Shown: positions 18,163 through 27,943 of the stretch, piece after piece
Layout: every line of letters begins with the position of its first letter
Numbering within the stretch: the first letter of the stretch is position 1
NCBI GenBank assembly: GCA_030836185.1
Contig: JAURQH010000031.1
Span: 62,001 to 126,000, forward strand
DNA: 64,000 nucleotides
Direction of reading: 5' to 3'
From: Planctomycetota bacterium
GTDB lineage: Bacteria > Planctomycetota > Planctomycetia > Planctomycetales > Planctomycetaceae
Notes under the pieces: model-generated
Databases searched by the model: none
What the model was told of the DNA's origin: nothing
What the model saw: the letters and a program-made list of their open reading frames with translations, nothing else
Position numbers and translations under genes: made by a program

Positions 18163-18654
18163 ATGTCCGACGATCTCCCCCCCAATATTTTACAACCGCA
18201 CGCCCAGTGGATGCGGTACGCACTCTCTCAGGCGCAAATTGCTTATGAGCAGGACGAAGTTCCCGTAGGAGCGGTCATCGTTCACGAGGGGCGAGTGATC
18301 GCAGAAGGCTATAATCAACGCGAAACATTGAATGATCCCACCGCACATGCAGAGATGATTGCCATTACGCAGGCGGCAGAATCACTCAGCTCGTGGCGTT
18401 TACTTGATTGCACGTTGTATGTCACTTTGGAGCCTTGCCCCATGTGTGCAGGAGCGATCGTTCAAGCCCGCATCCCGACCGTGATTTACGGGACAACCGA
18501 TCCCAAAGCCGGTGCGTGTCACTCGATGTTCAGCATCACCGAAGATGAACGTCTCAATCATCGGTGTTCCGTGTTAGGAGGTGTGATGCAGGAAGACTGT
18601 AAAGCGATTTTACAACAGTTCTTCGCCGACCAACGCGCCAAAGGAAAGAAGTAA
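18163..18654 (+). CDS. tadA: tRNA adenosine(34) deaminase
   Basis: A 163-residue protein from ATG at 18163; a longer in-frame start at 18088 would add 25 residues that look unlike the family. The zinc-dependent deaminase motif is complete: HAE in [11 protein letters not shown] (His62, catalytic Glu64) and PCPMC (Cys92, Cys95). The C-terminal part ([31 protein letters not shown]) matches TadA rather than guanine or cytosine deaminases. It converts A34 to inosine in tRNA-Arg(ACG). It lies divergent from the deoxyhypusine-synthase-like gene, and convergent with the kinase sensor region only 4 bases away. Confidence 0.93.
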   Translation: MSDDLPPNILQPHAQWMRYALSQAQIAYEQDEVPVGAVIVHEGRVIAEGYNQRETLNDPTAHAEMIAITQAAESLSSWRLLDCTLYVTLEPCPMCAGAIVQARIPTVIYGTTDPKAGACHSMFSITEDERLNHRCSVLGGVMQEDCKAILQQFFADQRAKGKK

Positions 18655-18658
18655 GGAA

Positions 18659-19534
18659 TCAATCGGATTTAAGCATCAGCACAAGTCCCAGCCAGTCTGC
18701 ATCCGGTTTGTTGCTGAATCGAATCTTGCGAACGACTATGGCTCGTCCTTCGGTGAACTGATTGTCGGACTTGTCATCGATCAAATATTTCTGGACGGAA
18801 AGTGGTAGGCAATCACACCCTTGTCCACGAGTACCAGACTGGAAACCTTCATCTTGATCGTAATGCAGAATGACTCGATGATTACTATTTACGGCGAAGA
18901 CTTCTTCAGCGGTTCGTAGTGCTCCATCGAGCATTTTTCTCAAGCCTGCCTCCATGTTTCCTTCAATCACAACCGCACCAAACAATTCTCCTGTGGCATC
19001 ATCAAAGACGGGGATTCCTCCGAGGCCGATACTTTCGGAAGAGAGATCTTCGTTTCCATCAGCTTCCAGGCTGTTCTCTTCGATGTGATAATCACCATAT
19101 TCGAGCGAGGCGACTTTTTTGATCGCCGGGCCGGCTTCAAATGATTGTAATCGCGAAACAGGAATTGATCGTATGGTTCCCGTGGCGTGATTTCGTTCGA
19201 CACGAACGAGTTCCTGGGCGCGGAAGGCGTTGTCATCGAGAGTCTCCAATTCGATGAACGAAATTGACAGGTAGTCCGGTTTGACGCCAAGAAGCCCGGT
19301 GTATATTTTTTCCAGACGTTGATTCCAGACATCCTCACCATCTTCCGGTTTATCAGCAGATTCGTTTCGAATGGAGACGATGGCCTGAATTGGAGGGACG
19401 TTCGACATGAATCGCAGGTGTTGTGCATGGACATCAATGCGAGCCTGAATCGTCATTTCTAGCTCGCGTGCTTCGGATTTCAGACTTTCAAACTCGCGTT
19501 CTCGCTCGGCAATAATGGCGTTACTCGTGGCCAC
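18659..19534 (-). CDS. Sensor part of a receptor kinase, out of frame with its kinase
   Basis: The frame encodes about 290 residues from GTG 19534, but it is open back to about 19677 without a start codon. The upstream part reads SWLANEPVKAYKEPWKKRAA, then a transmembrane helix (SVGALLTIFLVGSISFGVA), then a helical segment and a mixed alpha/beta sensor-like domain. That upstream text is exactly what normally follows the kinase domain in planctomycete receptor kinases. So this is the second half of the adjoining kinase gene, separated by a one-base frame change at the AAAA run (19678-19681 on the plus strand). The sensor family is not identified; a Cache/PDC-like extracellular domain is possible. 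GTG 19534 is probably not a real start. Confidence 0.6.
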   Translation of the reverse strand: MATSNAIIAEREREFESLKSEARELEMTIQARIDVHAQHLRFMSNVPPIQAIVSIRNESADKPEDGEDVWNQRLEKIYTGLLGVKPDYLSISFIELETLDDNAFRAQELVRVERNHATGTIRSIPVSRLQSFEAGPAIKKVASLEYGDYHIEENSLEADGNEDLSSESIGLGGIPVFDDATGELFGAVVIEGNMEAGLRKMLDGALRTAEEVFAVNSNHRVILHYDQDEGFQSGTRGQGCDCLPLSVQKYLIDDKSDNQFTEGRAIVVRKIRFSNKPDADWLGLVLMLKSD

Positions 19535-19566
19535 GCCGAAGGAGATACTGCCGACTAGGAAGATCG

Positions 19567-21030
19567 TCAGTAATGCGCCGACACTGCGCGAGAAGAGTTT
19601 GTGGTTTCCGATCCAGCGAGCGGCTCTTTTCTTCCAAGGCTCTTTGTAGGCCTTGACCGGTTCGTTAGCCAGCCAGCTTTTACATCTCCCGCAAGCTGCA
19701 AAGCCGTTTGATAACGGGCGTACGGCTTCAAAGAAAGTGCTTTCGCGGCGATTGCCTCCAGTTCTCTTGGCACGTTGGAATTGAGGGATCGTGCACGGAC
19801 TGTCGGTTCGCTGACAATTTTCCGTAACAGTTCAGAGACCTGACTGGAAGCCGTCATTGACTCCTGACTTTTTTCGTGAGGCGCGCATCCCGTCAAGATG
19901 GCATACAAAACTGCTCCTAAACCATAAACATCGGTTCGTTCGTCGATCTCATCGATTCGTCCAGATGCCTGTTCGGGTGCCATGAACATTGGCGTCCCCA
20001 GAATTTGGCCATCTTGAGTTTGCTCAATCCCGGTTCCGTTGCCTGATAACCCGAGTTCGCACGATTCAATAATTTCATACTCACCCGTCAGCTTGGCAAG
20101 TCCCCAGTCGAGGACAATGACCTGCCCGTAATTGTCGAGTGCGACATTTTCAGGTTTGAGATCGCGATGAATGATATTTCGCGAATGAGCGTAAGCGATT
20201 GCCTGGCAGACCGAGACAAAAGCATTGAGCAGATTATGCATCTGCAAAGAGTTTTCTTCACCGTTTTGCCGACGTTCGTGGAACTCATCAATGGCGTCTT
20301 CGAGAGTCTTTTTACCGATGTACCGCATGACATAGAACGGTTGATCGGTTTGCTCATCGAGGCCAAACTGATAGAGAGGGACGATACTGGGATGTTCGAG
20401 ACGTCCGGTGATTTCGGCTTCACGTTGAAAGCGTTTGACCTCAGGCGATTGTGACGCGGACTCCCGCAGGATTTCTTTGATGGCAACGATTCGTTTCAGC
20501 TTCTCGTCGCGTGCCAACCAGACAACGCCGAGGCCTCCTTGTCCAATTTTCCGTAGGAGTTGAAAACCGGCTTCACTGACTCTCCGTTGGAATTGGGTGC
20601 TGGCCAAATCATTTGCCGACAGTCCCAAGACGGTCGCGACTCGTCCATATTGATCGAGCTGTTGCACGATCGATTCTCGGATGCTGGATATATTGGAATC
20701 CACATCATCGAGTTTTTCGAGGACTTTTTGCAGCTTCGAGTCTGCGGTTTCTTCCAGTGATGTGTGATCAGTGTCGGGCAATAGCCCTTTGCGATTCAAA
20801 TGATCGTATAGCGTGAGGTCGCCGTGGATGGTCCAGTCTTTGACGGCTTGTGCGATTTGTTTGCGGGAGAGGACTCCCGATTCAATGAGAGTCAATGCAA
20901 AGGTCAGATCCCGCTCCGGTTTGAACGTCCCTGGAATTCCCTCTGCGGGGATGTAGGTGAAATCTGCGTAGTCTCCACCGTTGGGGGAGATTTGTGTTTG
21001 CTCGTGATATTGCGGTGAGTCTGAGGCCAT
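19567..21030 (-). CDS. Ser/Thr protein kinase, frameshifted before its transmembrane helix
   Basis: A 487-residue product. An N-terminal helical region (about 1-150) precedes an STPK domain: Gly loop GQGGLGVV (about 163-170), catalytic Lys in VAIKE (about 185), HRDLKPENVALDN (288-300), and DWG at 308-310 in place of DFG, a variant common in planctomycetes. APE is present as MFMAPEQASG. After AGDVKAG, near residue 450, the last ~37 residues are unlike any kinase tail, while the minus-one frame continues with the normal juxtamembrane text, a TM helix and the sensor region. Joined, the protein would be about 790 residues. Mutation, sequencing error or slippage at A-AAA are all possible. Confidence 0.85.
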   Translation of the reverse strand: MASDSPQYHEQTQISPNGGDYADFTYIPAEGIPGTFKPERDLTFALTLIESGVLSRKQIAQAVKDWTIHGDLTLYDHLNRKGLLPDTDHTSLEETADSKLQKVLEKLDDVDSNISSIRESIVQQLDQYGRVATVLGLSANDLASTQFQRRVSEAGFQLLRKIGQGGLGVVWLARDEKLKRIVAIKEILRESASQSPEVKRFQREAEITGRLEHPSIVPLYQFGLDEQTDQPFYVMRYIGKKTLEDAIDEFHERRQNGEENSLQMHNLLNAFVSVCQAIAYAHSRNIIHRDLKPENVALDNYGQVIVLDWGLAKLTGEYEIIESCELGLSGNGTGIEQTQDGQILGTPMFMAPEQASGRIDEIDERTDVYGLGAVLYAILTGCAPHEKSQESMTASSQVSELLRKIVSEPTVRARSLNSNVPRELEAIAAKALSLKPYARYQTALQLAGDVKAGWLTNRSRPTKSLGRKEPLAGSETTNSSRAVSAHY

Positions 21031-21307
21031 GACGTTTGACTTGGATTGGCGATAAAAAAATGGTGATTCAGGGTGACTTAATCGCAGTGTTGCTTATTCA
21101 GTCATTCCTATTTTAGACATGCATTCCTGAGGTCTCTGTGACAAATTCCACCAAATATGAGAAGTTTCGCAGTTTTCGCCTATTATAAGGTGAAAATGAT
21201 CATTTCCAGGAGAAAACCATTCCGGGAGACTCGTGATTCGATCAATTTTTGATGAAGGGGGTTCGCTCAGACTCCACAAAGGGGGAAGGTCTTCCGACAA
21301 TTCGCTC

Positions 21308-22705
21308 ATGAATGGCAACACGCACAAAATTCTCATCTGTTCCGTAACCGTCTGGATAGGCGGTTGTTCAAACGACACTGAGATGCCATTGCAGGAACGG
21401 GCATCTAAGGATGAGCTTTCTCAGATCGAAAAAGAGAGCGAAATTGATTCATCCAAGTTGGTGATCTCTGATTGGCCCAGAATGTTTGGCCCCAGCGGCA
21501 ACAGTCGCTCTCCAGAAACGTGGGTCGATGTGAATTGGCCGGCAAGTGGCCCCGAGGTTGTGTGGGAGATGCCGGTCGGGTTGGGGTACAGCAGCCCTGT
21601 CATCGCCAAGGGGAAGCTTGTCGTTTTGCACCGGATTGATGACTGGGAGCTTGCTACCTGCTATGAGGCGGAGAAAGGTCAATTCCTGTGGGAAACGGCA
21701 TGGCCGGCCAGTTATCAAAATCAATACGAATACAGTCGTGGAACCTATACCACACCCATCATCGATGGTGATCGAGTTTATGTGTTAGGAGCAACCTGTC
21801 AGTTGTTGTGTCTTTCGTTGCCAGATGGATCGCGTCTGTGGGAACGCGATCTGGAAGCCGATTATCAACCGCACGAATTACCGTACGGATTCGGTGCGAC
21901 ACCGCTCCTTGAAAAGGACCGTTTGCTGATCAATCTCGGAGGACAGCTTGAGGAGTCGGGGATCATTGCCATCGACAAAATGTCGGGAGAAACTTTGTGG
22001 ACATCCACAGAGGAAGAAGCCTCCTATTGTACGCCCATTGCGACTACAGTGGGAAGCCGGCGATTCGTGCTGGTTCTTTCCAAACAAAATCTGAATTGTC
22101 TCGACCCGGAAACTGGTGATCTTTATTGGCAGGAGGAATTCGGAATCAAGAATAGTCGTGAGAGAATCAATGCTGTCAGCCCGTTCCTTGTTGGTCGCGA
22201 CAAAGACAAAGTGATCGTCACGTTTGGACCTGGCCCCGGAGCCAGAATGTTTCAGTTATCGAGCGATGGCTCTCACAATGAGATCTGGTCAACACGGAGA
22301 GGCGGATTGGAATCACAATATACCAATCTGTTAATGAAAGAAGATTTGCTCTTTGGTTTTTCATATCGGACCTCTTGCGAGTTTCGATGTGTCGACTTGA
22401 TGACCGGCGAGTCAAAATGGGCATGGCATTTCGATCATGCCTTGCGCAGATCGATGTCGATCCAAGTGGGCAATCAGCATGTGATCGCACTGGGGCAGGA
22501 GGGGCATCTTCTTTCGTTGGCCCCGAATTCTAAAGGACCGCGTCTGATCTCACGAGTGGAAGAGCCAGTTCTGTCGCCGAATTGCTTCACCCAGCCGATT
22601 CTCTCCCGCGGGTTGCTGTATGTGAGGAATGAAGAATTCCTGAAATGCATGTCACTTCGCCCCGATTCGGTTACTTGGCAGAGGTTAACTGCCACAGATC
22701 AATGA
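21308..22705 (+). CDS. PQQ-like beta-propeller lipoprotein
   Basis: About 465 residues from ATG 21308, giving a lipoprotein signal (MNGNTHKILICSVTVWIGGC). A GTG at 21233 with GGGAG upstream is an alternative start adding 25 residues. The body is a PQQ-like/BamB-type propeller. It opens with WPRMFGPSGNSRSPET, the usual planctomycete opening (FRGPxGxG variant), followed by repeats such as SSPVIAKGKLVVLHRID, TTPIIDGDRVYVLGATCQL and FTQPILSRGLLYVRNEE. Such proteins are widespread in Planctomycetes; some bind PQQ, others are scaffolds, and function here is unknown. The 3' end overlaps a small convergent membrane-protein gene by 35 bases. Confidence 0.85.
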   Translation: MNGNTHKILICSVTVWIGGCSNDTEMPLQERASKDELSQIEKESEIDSSKLVISDWPRMFGPSGNSRSPETWVDVNWPASGPEVVWEMPVGLGYSSPVIAKGKLVVLHRIDDWELATCYEAEKGQFLWETAWPASYQNQYEYSRGTYTTPIIDGDRVYVLGATCQLLCLSLPDGSRLWERDLEADYQPHELPYGFGATPLLEKDRLLINLGGQLEESGIIAIDKMSGETLWTSTEEEASYCTPIATTVGSRRFVLVLSKQNLNCLDPETGDLYWQEEFGIKNSRERINAVSPFLVGRDKDKVIVTFGPGPGARMFQLSSDGSHNEIWSTRRGGLESQYTNLLMKEDLLFGFSYRTSCEFRCVDLMTGESKWAWHFDHALRRSMSIQVGNQHVIALGQEGHLLSLAPNSKGPRLISRVEEPVLSPNCFTQPILSRGLLYVRNEEFLKCMSLRPDSVTWQRLTATDQ

Positions 22706-22961
22706 TGGTTAACATGGGAGGAGTGCGATTTTTGCGAGGCAAACCGACGGCGAAGATGGATGTGACGAGTCCTGCGCTGCACAGGTACAATGCCGCCCAT
22801 TCAGGTGGGTAAAAGGATGCTCGATTTTCGCCCCATCCTGTCAACCAGCCTGCGATTTCAGGTAGGTCGTCGTGCAATTGTAGTTCCAATTGCTGAGTGA
22901 ACAGAAATACCGAGCCGCATAGAAACACGAACACGCCGAGAGCAAGAAACATTGAACGCAT
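22671..22961 (-). CDS. Small two-helix membrane protein
   Basis: A 96-residue protein starting at ATG. It has an N-terminal hydrophobic helix (MFLALGVFVFLCGSVFLFT) and a second helix (WAALYLCSAGLVTSIFAVG), joined by an amphipathic loop containing ELQLHDDLPEIAGWL. The hydrophobic pattern is strong evidence for a real protein despite its size. I do not recognise the family. It overlaps the convergent propeller gene by 35 bases at its 3' end. No partner gene on the same strand is close by. Confidence 0.6.
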   Translation of the reverse strand: MRSMFLALGVFVFLCGSVFLFTQQLELQLHDDLPEIAGWLTGWGENRASFYPPEWAALYLCSAGLVTSIFAVGLPRKNRTPPMLTIIDLWQLTSAK

Positions 22962-23263
22962 TGTAATACTCCGAGGTTATCACACGAAAAAGTTGTTTTC
23001 CGGTACTTTGCGCCGGTCGTTCCCTCGAATCGTTGTCCCTGAACAATCGCACGATCATCCAATGTGTCAATCGGGTCTCGTGGTCGAAATGGACATCAGT
23101 TTTTGAGAAATGGTCAAACTCCGCTTGGTTCCGTTCGCAAAATCGATTCTCGTGGGACTTCAGCCCACAAACAGGCTGGAGAATCAGAGCCGCAAGCGGT
23201 AACTTAGGCTTCTTGAATCTGCCTTCAAATATTCCTACAGCTCCGTTGAATTGAGGATTTTCT
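22962..23263. other. Intergenic region between a divergent gene pair (leuB leader side)
   Basis: About 300 bases with no convincing gene. The stretch 23163-23200 contains two small hairpins (CAGCC..GGCTG and CCGC-AA-GCGG). A GAGGA Shine-Dalgarno lies at 23253-23257, in front of the GTG start of leuB. No leader peptide rich in leucine codons, T-box or attenuator could be recognised. Confidence 0.4.
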
Positions 23264-24334
23264 GTGAACGCCAAAATTATTCTCTTGCCCGGTGACGGCA
23301 TCGGTCCTGAAATCGTCGAACAGGCTCATCGTGTTTTGAAACAAGTGGCTGAAAAGTTTGGGCACGATTTTGTCTACGAAAGTTGTCCGATTGGTGGCTG
23401 TGCCATCGACGCGTTTGGTGATCCGCTTCCGCCTCAAACATTGGAGGCTTGCCGAAGCGCGGACGCGATATTGCTCGGAGCGGTGGGTGGCCCCAAGTGG
23501 GACGATCCAACGGCGAAGACTCGGCCAGAAAAAGGGCTGTTGGCAATTCGTAAAGAGTTGGGTTTGTTTGCCAATTTGCGACCGATCAACCCGCACCCCG
23601 ATTTACTCGATGCGTCGCCTCTCAAACGTGACCGGTTGGAGGGAACCGATATCCTGTTTGTCCGTGAATTGACGGGAGGGATTTATTTTGGGGAATCGGG
23701 GCGGAAGTCACACGAGTCGGGCGAAGAAGCCTACAACATGATGACGTATAACACGGGCGAAGTAGAACGTGTGATTCGTCTGGCAGCAAAAGCGGCTCAA
23801 GGTCGTCGTGGAAAGCTCACCTCGGTCGATAAAGCCAATGTGCTGGAAGTGTCCCGCTTATGGCGTCAAACTGCTGAGAGAATCATTCAGGAAGAATTTC
23901 CTGAACTCGAATATGAGGTTGTTCTGGTCGATGCGATGGCGATGCATCTGATTTCCCGGCCTTCCGACTTTGATGTCGTTGTCACCGGCAATATGTTCGG
24001 CGACATTTTGACCGACGAAGCCTCGATGCTGCCAGGGTCTTTAGGGCTGCTCGCGTCTGCCTCTTTGGGGGCCGATGGTCCTGGTCTTTATGAGCCGATT
24101 CATGGTTCTGCACCGGATATTGCCGGGCAGGGAATCGCCAATCCACTCGCGACGATTCTATCGACTGCCATGCTGCTGCGACATTCTTTGCAGCTCGAAG
24201 AGGAAGCAACTGTGATCGAGAACGCGGTTGATGCAGTCATTAGAACCGGCCATCGCACCAAAGACATCGCTACTGGCGGAGACTTTGTTTCGACCACCGA
24301 AATGGTCAATTTAGTGCTTGCTCAGTTGGGCTGA
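23264..24334 (+). CDS. leuB: 3-isopropylmalate dehydrogenase
   Basis: A 356-residue protein, the normal length. It catalyses the NAD-dependent oxidative decarboxylation of 3-isopropylmalate in leucine synthesis. Seen: GDGIGPEIV at the N-terminus; the substrate-binding arm [64 protein letters not shown] (metal-binding Asp residues); and [18 protein letters not shown] (NAD specificity region). The GTG start has GAGGA 6 bases upstream. No other leu gene is adjacent, so the pathway is dispersed. The stop is only 2 bases from the end of the convergent secreted-protein gene. Confidence 0.96.
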   Translation: MNAKIILLPGDGIGPEIVEQAHRVLKQVAEKFGHDFVYESCPIGGCAIDAFGDPLPPQTLEACRSADAILLGAVGGPKWDDPTAKTRPEKGLLAIRKELGLFANLRPINPHPDLLDASPLKRDRLEGTDILFVRELTGGIYFGESGRKSHESGEEAYNMMTYNTGEVERVIRLAAKAAQGRRGKLTSVDKANVLEVSRLWRQTAERIIQEEFPELEYEVVLVDAMAMHLISRPSDFDVVVTGNMFGDILTDEASMLPGSLGLLASASLGADGPGLYEPIHGSAPDIAGQGIANPLATILSTAMLLRHSLQLEEEATVIENAVDAVIRTGHRTKDIATGGDFVSTTEMVNLVLAQLG

Positions 24335-24336
24335 TG

Positions 24337-25485
24337 TCAACTGTCGTCGGGGGTGTCGGGTGTCGCTTCTGGCTCTTCAGGTTTGGGGTCATCATCGTCA
24401 TCAAGTAAGGTTCCCACCAATCCACCAAGGAGCAATCCCCCCAAGAGTCCTCCGCCTCCCGCAGCCGCACCTCCACCAGCGAATCCACCTCCTGCACCAC
24501 TAACTCCTTCAACGGGAGCTAGGGGGGGTTGAGTGGGTGGGACTAATGTGACATCGAGCAACAATTCTGTTCCGTCAGGGCCGGGAACGAATTGAACGAC
24601 TTTAGTTTCTGGCTCTTCATTTTGAAAATTCACGACTTGAAGTTCATCACTGATGTCGAGCGATGACGTTTTGACGTCTTCCTTGGCGGTCACCGGACGA
24701 GCTTTTTTGGCCGTAAAGCTGAAGACGGCAATTCCTGCTGGGCTTTTGGCGACGAGTGTGTAGTTTCCTTCGGGAACATCCTGTGTCGTGAATGTTCCGT
24801 TACTATCCGAACGGGTGGTTGCCACGATTGGTCCATCCTGAATAAACGAAATATCGGCTTGAACGGCCGGTACAATAGCATTTTTGTTGTTATAGGTACT
24901 CGTGGAAAATCGACGTGTCCGACCGTAAAGAGTGCCATCGTGATGTAAGCGAACCACGTGGTCGTGAATCGAAGTTCCCTGAGCGGTGGCTTTGAAATTG
25001 AGTTGAGCGGGAATATCGAGCAACCGTCGAGTGGAGACCAGTTTTGTTTCTTTAGGATAGTCATAGCGATAATCTTGAAGAACTCTCTGCACCGCTTCAT
25101 AATCAGCAGGGTTTGATGCGAGCGAGTTCAACCAAATCGGAGATCGTCGTTGTGCAATCAATGCGTCTTGAATTCCATCTTCCGTATATCCTGCGTCTCT
25201 CAAATCGTTGGTCGTGGCCAGATAAATTCCGAAGACCATCATGGTGGCATCATTGTTGACGTGCAGTCCATATGGCCCAGGTGACAACGAACTCACAGAA
25301 AATTGTCCATCAGGACCAAGGGGGACTTCTCGGACTTCCTTACCCATTTGTGAAAAGATGACCGATTGCGGGACCAACGCACCGTTCTCCATGATCGAAA
25401 TCCGTCCGCTGAAGACGCGGTCGTCATCCATGAAGAAGGCGTGCATTCGAGTGATCTCTGGAATCTCTTCTTCGAGCGCTGCCAC
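24337..25485 (-). CDS. Secreted protein with carboxypeptidase-regulatory-like domain (3' part of a split gene)
   Basis: About 380 residues from a GTG with no ribosome site. The same frame is open upstream to a TGA at 25615-25617, and beyond that TGA the frame continues as the N-terminal piece, so this is most likely the larger part of one gene. Seen: two beta-sandwich segments with the carboxypeptidase-regulatory/Cna-B pattern (VFSGRISIMENGALVPQ, and GTFTTQDVPEGNYTLVAKSP), and a C-terminal Gly-rich hydrophobic stretch (LLGGLLLGGLVGTLL) followed by an acidic DDDDDPKPEEPE tail. That ending recurs in planctomycete exported proteins. The function is unknown; it may be wall- or surface-associated. 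Confidence 0.65.
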   Translation of the reverse strand: MAALEEEIPEITRMHAFFMDDDRVFSGRISIMENGALVPQSVIFSQMGKEVREVPLGPDGQFSVSSLSPGPYGLHVNNDATMMVFGIYLATTNDLRDAGYTEDGIQDALIAQRRSPIWLNSLASNPADYEAVQRVLQDYRYDYPKETKLVSTRRLLDIPAQLNFKATAQGTSIHDHVVRLHHDGTLYGRTRRFSTSTYNNKNAIVPAVQADISFIQDGPIVATTRSDSNGTFTTQDVPEGNYTLVAKSPAGIAVFSFTAKKARPVTAKEDVKTSSLDISDELQVVNFQNEEPETKVVQFVPGPDGTELLLDVTLVPPTQPPLAPVEGVSGAGGGFAGGGAAAGGGGLLGGLLLGGLVGTLLDDDDDPKPEEPEATPDTPDDS

Positions 25486-25614
25486 CTGATACCAAGTGTT
25501 TAGAGACTTGGTGCGTTTGGAGTCAAATGGATCGTTGAAATCTGGTACACGATATGTTCCAGGTGGATCTGCTGAGTCCTCAGAGGAGGGAGTTGGTGGG
25601 GTTTTGAGAGCCCC

Positions 25615-25914
25615 TCAGTCGGAAGAGGTTTCTGGTTCCGACGGGGCGTCTGCTGTTAACGGTGTTAATGGGACGGGGTCGAGCAATTCGGGGGCCTGAG
25701 CAACTTCACTGTTCGACTCTTGCTGACTCTGAGCGTCACTATTTGTGAGCACACTTTCAGGAAGCAACTGTGACCAGAGTTTGTTGTCCTCGGGGGTGTT
25801 GCCGCTATATGCGGTTACCACAGTCACTGTACTGACGGAAAGCAGAACGATCCCGAACAGATAGGACTTGATACGAGGTGACGAGTGTTCGGTTCGTTTG
25901 CGAGAGTGTGCCAT
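25615..25914 (-). CDS. N-terminal piece of the same secreted protein, ending at an in-frame TGA
   Basis: A 99-residue product from ATG 25914: basic start (MAHSRKR), a transmembrane or signal segment (YLFGIVLLSVSTVTVVTAYSG), then an acidic Pro/Ser-rich linker ending ...PSEPETSSD at TGA. The next 43 codons stay in the same frame, have no start codon, and continue a Pro/Ser-rich linker (KTPPTPSSEDSADPPGTYR) into the following domain. That continuity argues for a single protein of about 525 residues broken by one TGA. Alternatives are a sequencing error or a genuine short protein. Planctomycetes are not known to recode TGA, and no SECIS-like element was looked for computationally. Confidence 0.5.
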   Translation of the reverse strand: MAHSRKRTEHSSPRIKSYLFGIVLLSVSTVTVVTAYSGNTPEDNKLWSQLLPESVLTNSDAQSQQESNSEVAQAPELLDPVPLTPLTADAPSEPETSSD

Positions 25915-26368
25915 GATTACGTGCCGTATGTTCCCGGGGGGGGTAGTCAATTACTTAGGTCGTTGAACTTCTATTGTGAATGCTAGAAGTCCTGCCGACC
26001 CTGTATATTGAGTCTGATTCCTCGAATGTCTGGGAATCTTGCGTAATAGGGAAACTTACGCGCTTGATATCAATTTTGATTGAGTACCAGATTGTGAGGG
26101 TTGTGGCAGTCGTTCTAAGACACACAACGCCTACGTCTTTCACTGGTACTCAAACACAATCTACCTTTTATCACCTATCAGTTGAACAATAAAAACGGGT
26201 AGAGATAACGCTGAAGTGAAAAGAAACGGAGAATTATTGAAAAGAGTCTACGAGAGTTTATAAAATTCAACAAAAATAGCCGCACTCTAGTTGGCATGTT
26301 GCAATTTAGAGACATTCTGCGACTTAGACAGCCCATAAATCAATACGGAGTTAAAGACTTCCGATTCA
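25915..26368. other. AT-rich intergenic region, no gene seen
   Basis: About 450 bases downstream of gltX and upstream of the split secreted-protein gene. It is visibly more AT-rich than its neighbours, especially 26160-26300. No ORF here looks like a protein. It contains crossing inverted repeats, listed separately. It could carry the promoter of the secreted-protein gene on the minus strand; I could not pick out a convincing promoter. Confidence 0.4.
26080..26162. repeat. Two crossing inverted repeats
   Basis: TTGAGTACCAG at 26080-26090 is the exact reverse complement of CTGGTACTCAA at 26143-26153. A second pair, AGATTGTG at 26089-26096 and CACAATCT at 26155-26162, crosses the first, so both stems could coexist only as a pseudoknot. 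This could be a structured RNA, protein-binding sites, or the edge of a decayed mobile element. Confidence 0.4.
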
Positions 26369-27943
26369 TCAGGACTGTAAGTCTGCCGCTCTCTGGGCAA
26401 CATCATTTATCCGTTCCACACAGAGATTCTGGCCGACGATGGCAAGAGTTTCATAAACATCGGGTCCAGATGCTGCACCGGTAGTACAGATGCGAAGTGC
26501 AGGGATTAAGAGTCCCGCGGAAATTTCTTTTGATTCAGCAAATTGCTGGAGGGAGAGTTCGATAGAGCTTGCCGTCCACTCGGTTAATTCTTCAAGCTGT
26601 TGCGAATATTCCAGCAGCAGTTTGGGAACCTCACCTTTGCAAACTCGTTTGCGAAATCCTTTTTCGTCAATGTCGCTTTCTCGCAACTCGGCTTTGAAGA
26701 AGTAATCGACTTCCAGGATATCTCCGAAGGTGCTTAATCGTTGTCCAAATACGTTGATGACTTGGTCAACAAGATGCCGTTGATCGTCTGAAACTAGATC
26801 GGGGAGGAGCCCCGCGTGAATCAGGTAGGGCAGGCAATGATCGGTCTTTTCGGAAGCGGGCAACTCACTCATCCAATACTGTTGCAAGCTGTCAAGTTTG
26901 TCGGGGTCGAGCCCAGCCGGACTTTTGACAACTCGTTCCAGAGAGAAGTTTTCGATAATCGTTTCGCGAGACATCACTTCCGTTTTGTCGTCCAATGACC
27001 AACCGAGTCGTGCCAGGGCGTTGAAGACGGCATCAGGCAGATAGCCAATCTTTTCATAGTATTCGACCATGACAGGGTCGAGTCCGTCGCAACCTCCCAA
27101 GCCGATGCGTGGAAAGACCCGATCAGCCGCTTCAAACATCTTTTTGAACTGGGGATTCTTACGATACTTGTCGAGTTTTCGTTTACTCAGTTTTTCTTTG
27201 GTCCCAGGGGCCGCAACGAATGGGATATGGGCGAAGGTTGGGACGTTCAATCCTAACGCCCGATAAATCAGAATCTGAACGGGTGTGTTCGAGAGGTGTT
27301 CCTCGGCGCGGATGACGTGAGTGATTTCGAGGTCGGCATCATCGACTGTTGTTGCGAAGTTATAGAGAGGGGAGCCATCGGCACGAGCAATCACTGGGTC
27401 AGAAATTAATCCACAATCAAATTCGACATCACCGCGCACGGCATCTGTCAACGAGACCTTCTCCTCTCGCGGAACAAGTAGCCGGACAACATATTTTCGT
27501 CCCTCGGCTTCATACTCGGTGACTTGTTCGTTGCTCAGTTCGAGTGAACGGCGAATATTGAGGTATTGTTTTTTCTCCTCTTGTGCGGCTTCACGATCTG
27601 CCTGGATAACCTCAGGGGGATCAAAATCTTTATAGGCGGACCCATCGGCCAAAAGTTTCTCTAACGCTTTCTGGTAGATTTCCGTTCGTTGAGATTGAAA
27701 ATACGGACCATGTGATCCACCCACTTCGGGGCCTTCGTCCCAATCCATCCCCATCCATTTGAAGGCTTGCAGGATGGGTCCAAGGGCCTCGTCCAAGTTG
27801 CGTTCTTTATCGGTGTCGTCGATTCGCAGAATGAACTGACCTCCATGTCGACGAGCATAAAGCCAATTGAAAAGTGCGGTGCGCATCCCGCCAATATGCA
27901 TGTAACCGGTCGGACTGGGGGCAAAGCGTGTGCGGACTGTCAT
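26369..27943 (-). CDS. gltX: Glutamate--tRNA ligase
   Basis: A 524-residue class I synthetase. ATG 27943 is chosen because [20 protein letters not shown] (the HIGH-motif region) begins immediately after; the frame is open 105 bases further. The KMSKS-equivalent is KEKLSKRK. The Rossmann catalytic core is followed by a helical anticodon-binding domain. It charges tRNA-Glu with glutamate; whether it is discriminating cannot be read from sequence alone. The insert after the HIGH region ([20 protein letters not shown]) is typical for GltX. The start is divergent from a small membrane-anchored protein gene. Confidence 0.95.
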   Translation of the reverse strand: MTVRTRFAPSPTGYMHIGGMRTALFNWLYARRHGGQFILRIDDTDKERNLDEALGPILQAFKWMGMDWDEGPEVGGSHGPYFQSQRTEIYQKALEKLLADGSAYKDFDPPEVIQADREAAQEEKKQYLNIRRSLELSNEQVTEYEAEGRKYVVRLLVPREEKVSLTDAVRGDVEFDCGLISDPVIARADGSPLYNFATTVDDADLEITHVIRAEEHLSNTPVQILIYRALGLNVPTFAHIPFVAAPGTKEKLSKRKLDKYRKNPQFKKMFEAADRVFPRIGLGGCDGLDPVMVEYYEKIGYLPDAVFNALARLGWSLDDKTEVMSRETIIENFSLERVVKSPAGLDPDKLDSLQQYWMSELPASEKTDHCLPYLIHAGLLPDLVSDDQRHLVDQVINVFGQRLSTFGDILEVDYFFKAELRESDIDEKGFRKRVCKGEVPKLLLEYSQQLEELTEWTASSIELSLQQFAESKEISAGLLIPALRICTTGAASGPDVYETLAIVGQNLCVERINDVAQRAADLQS

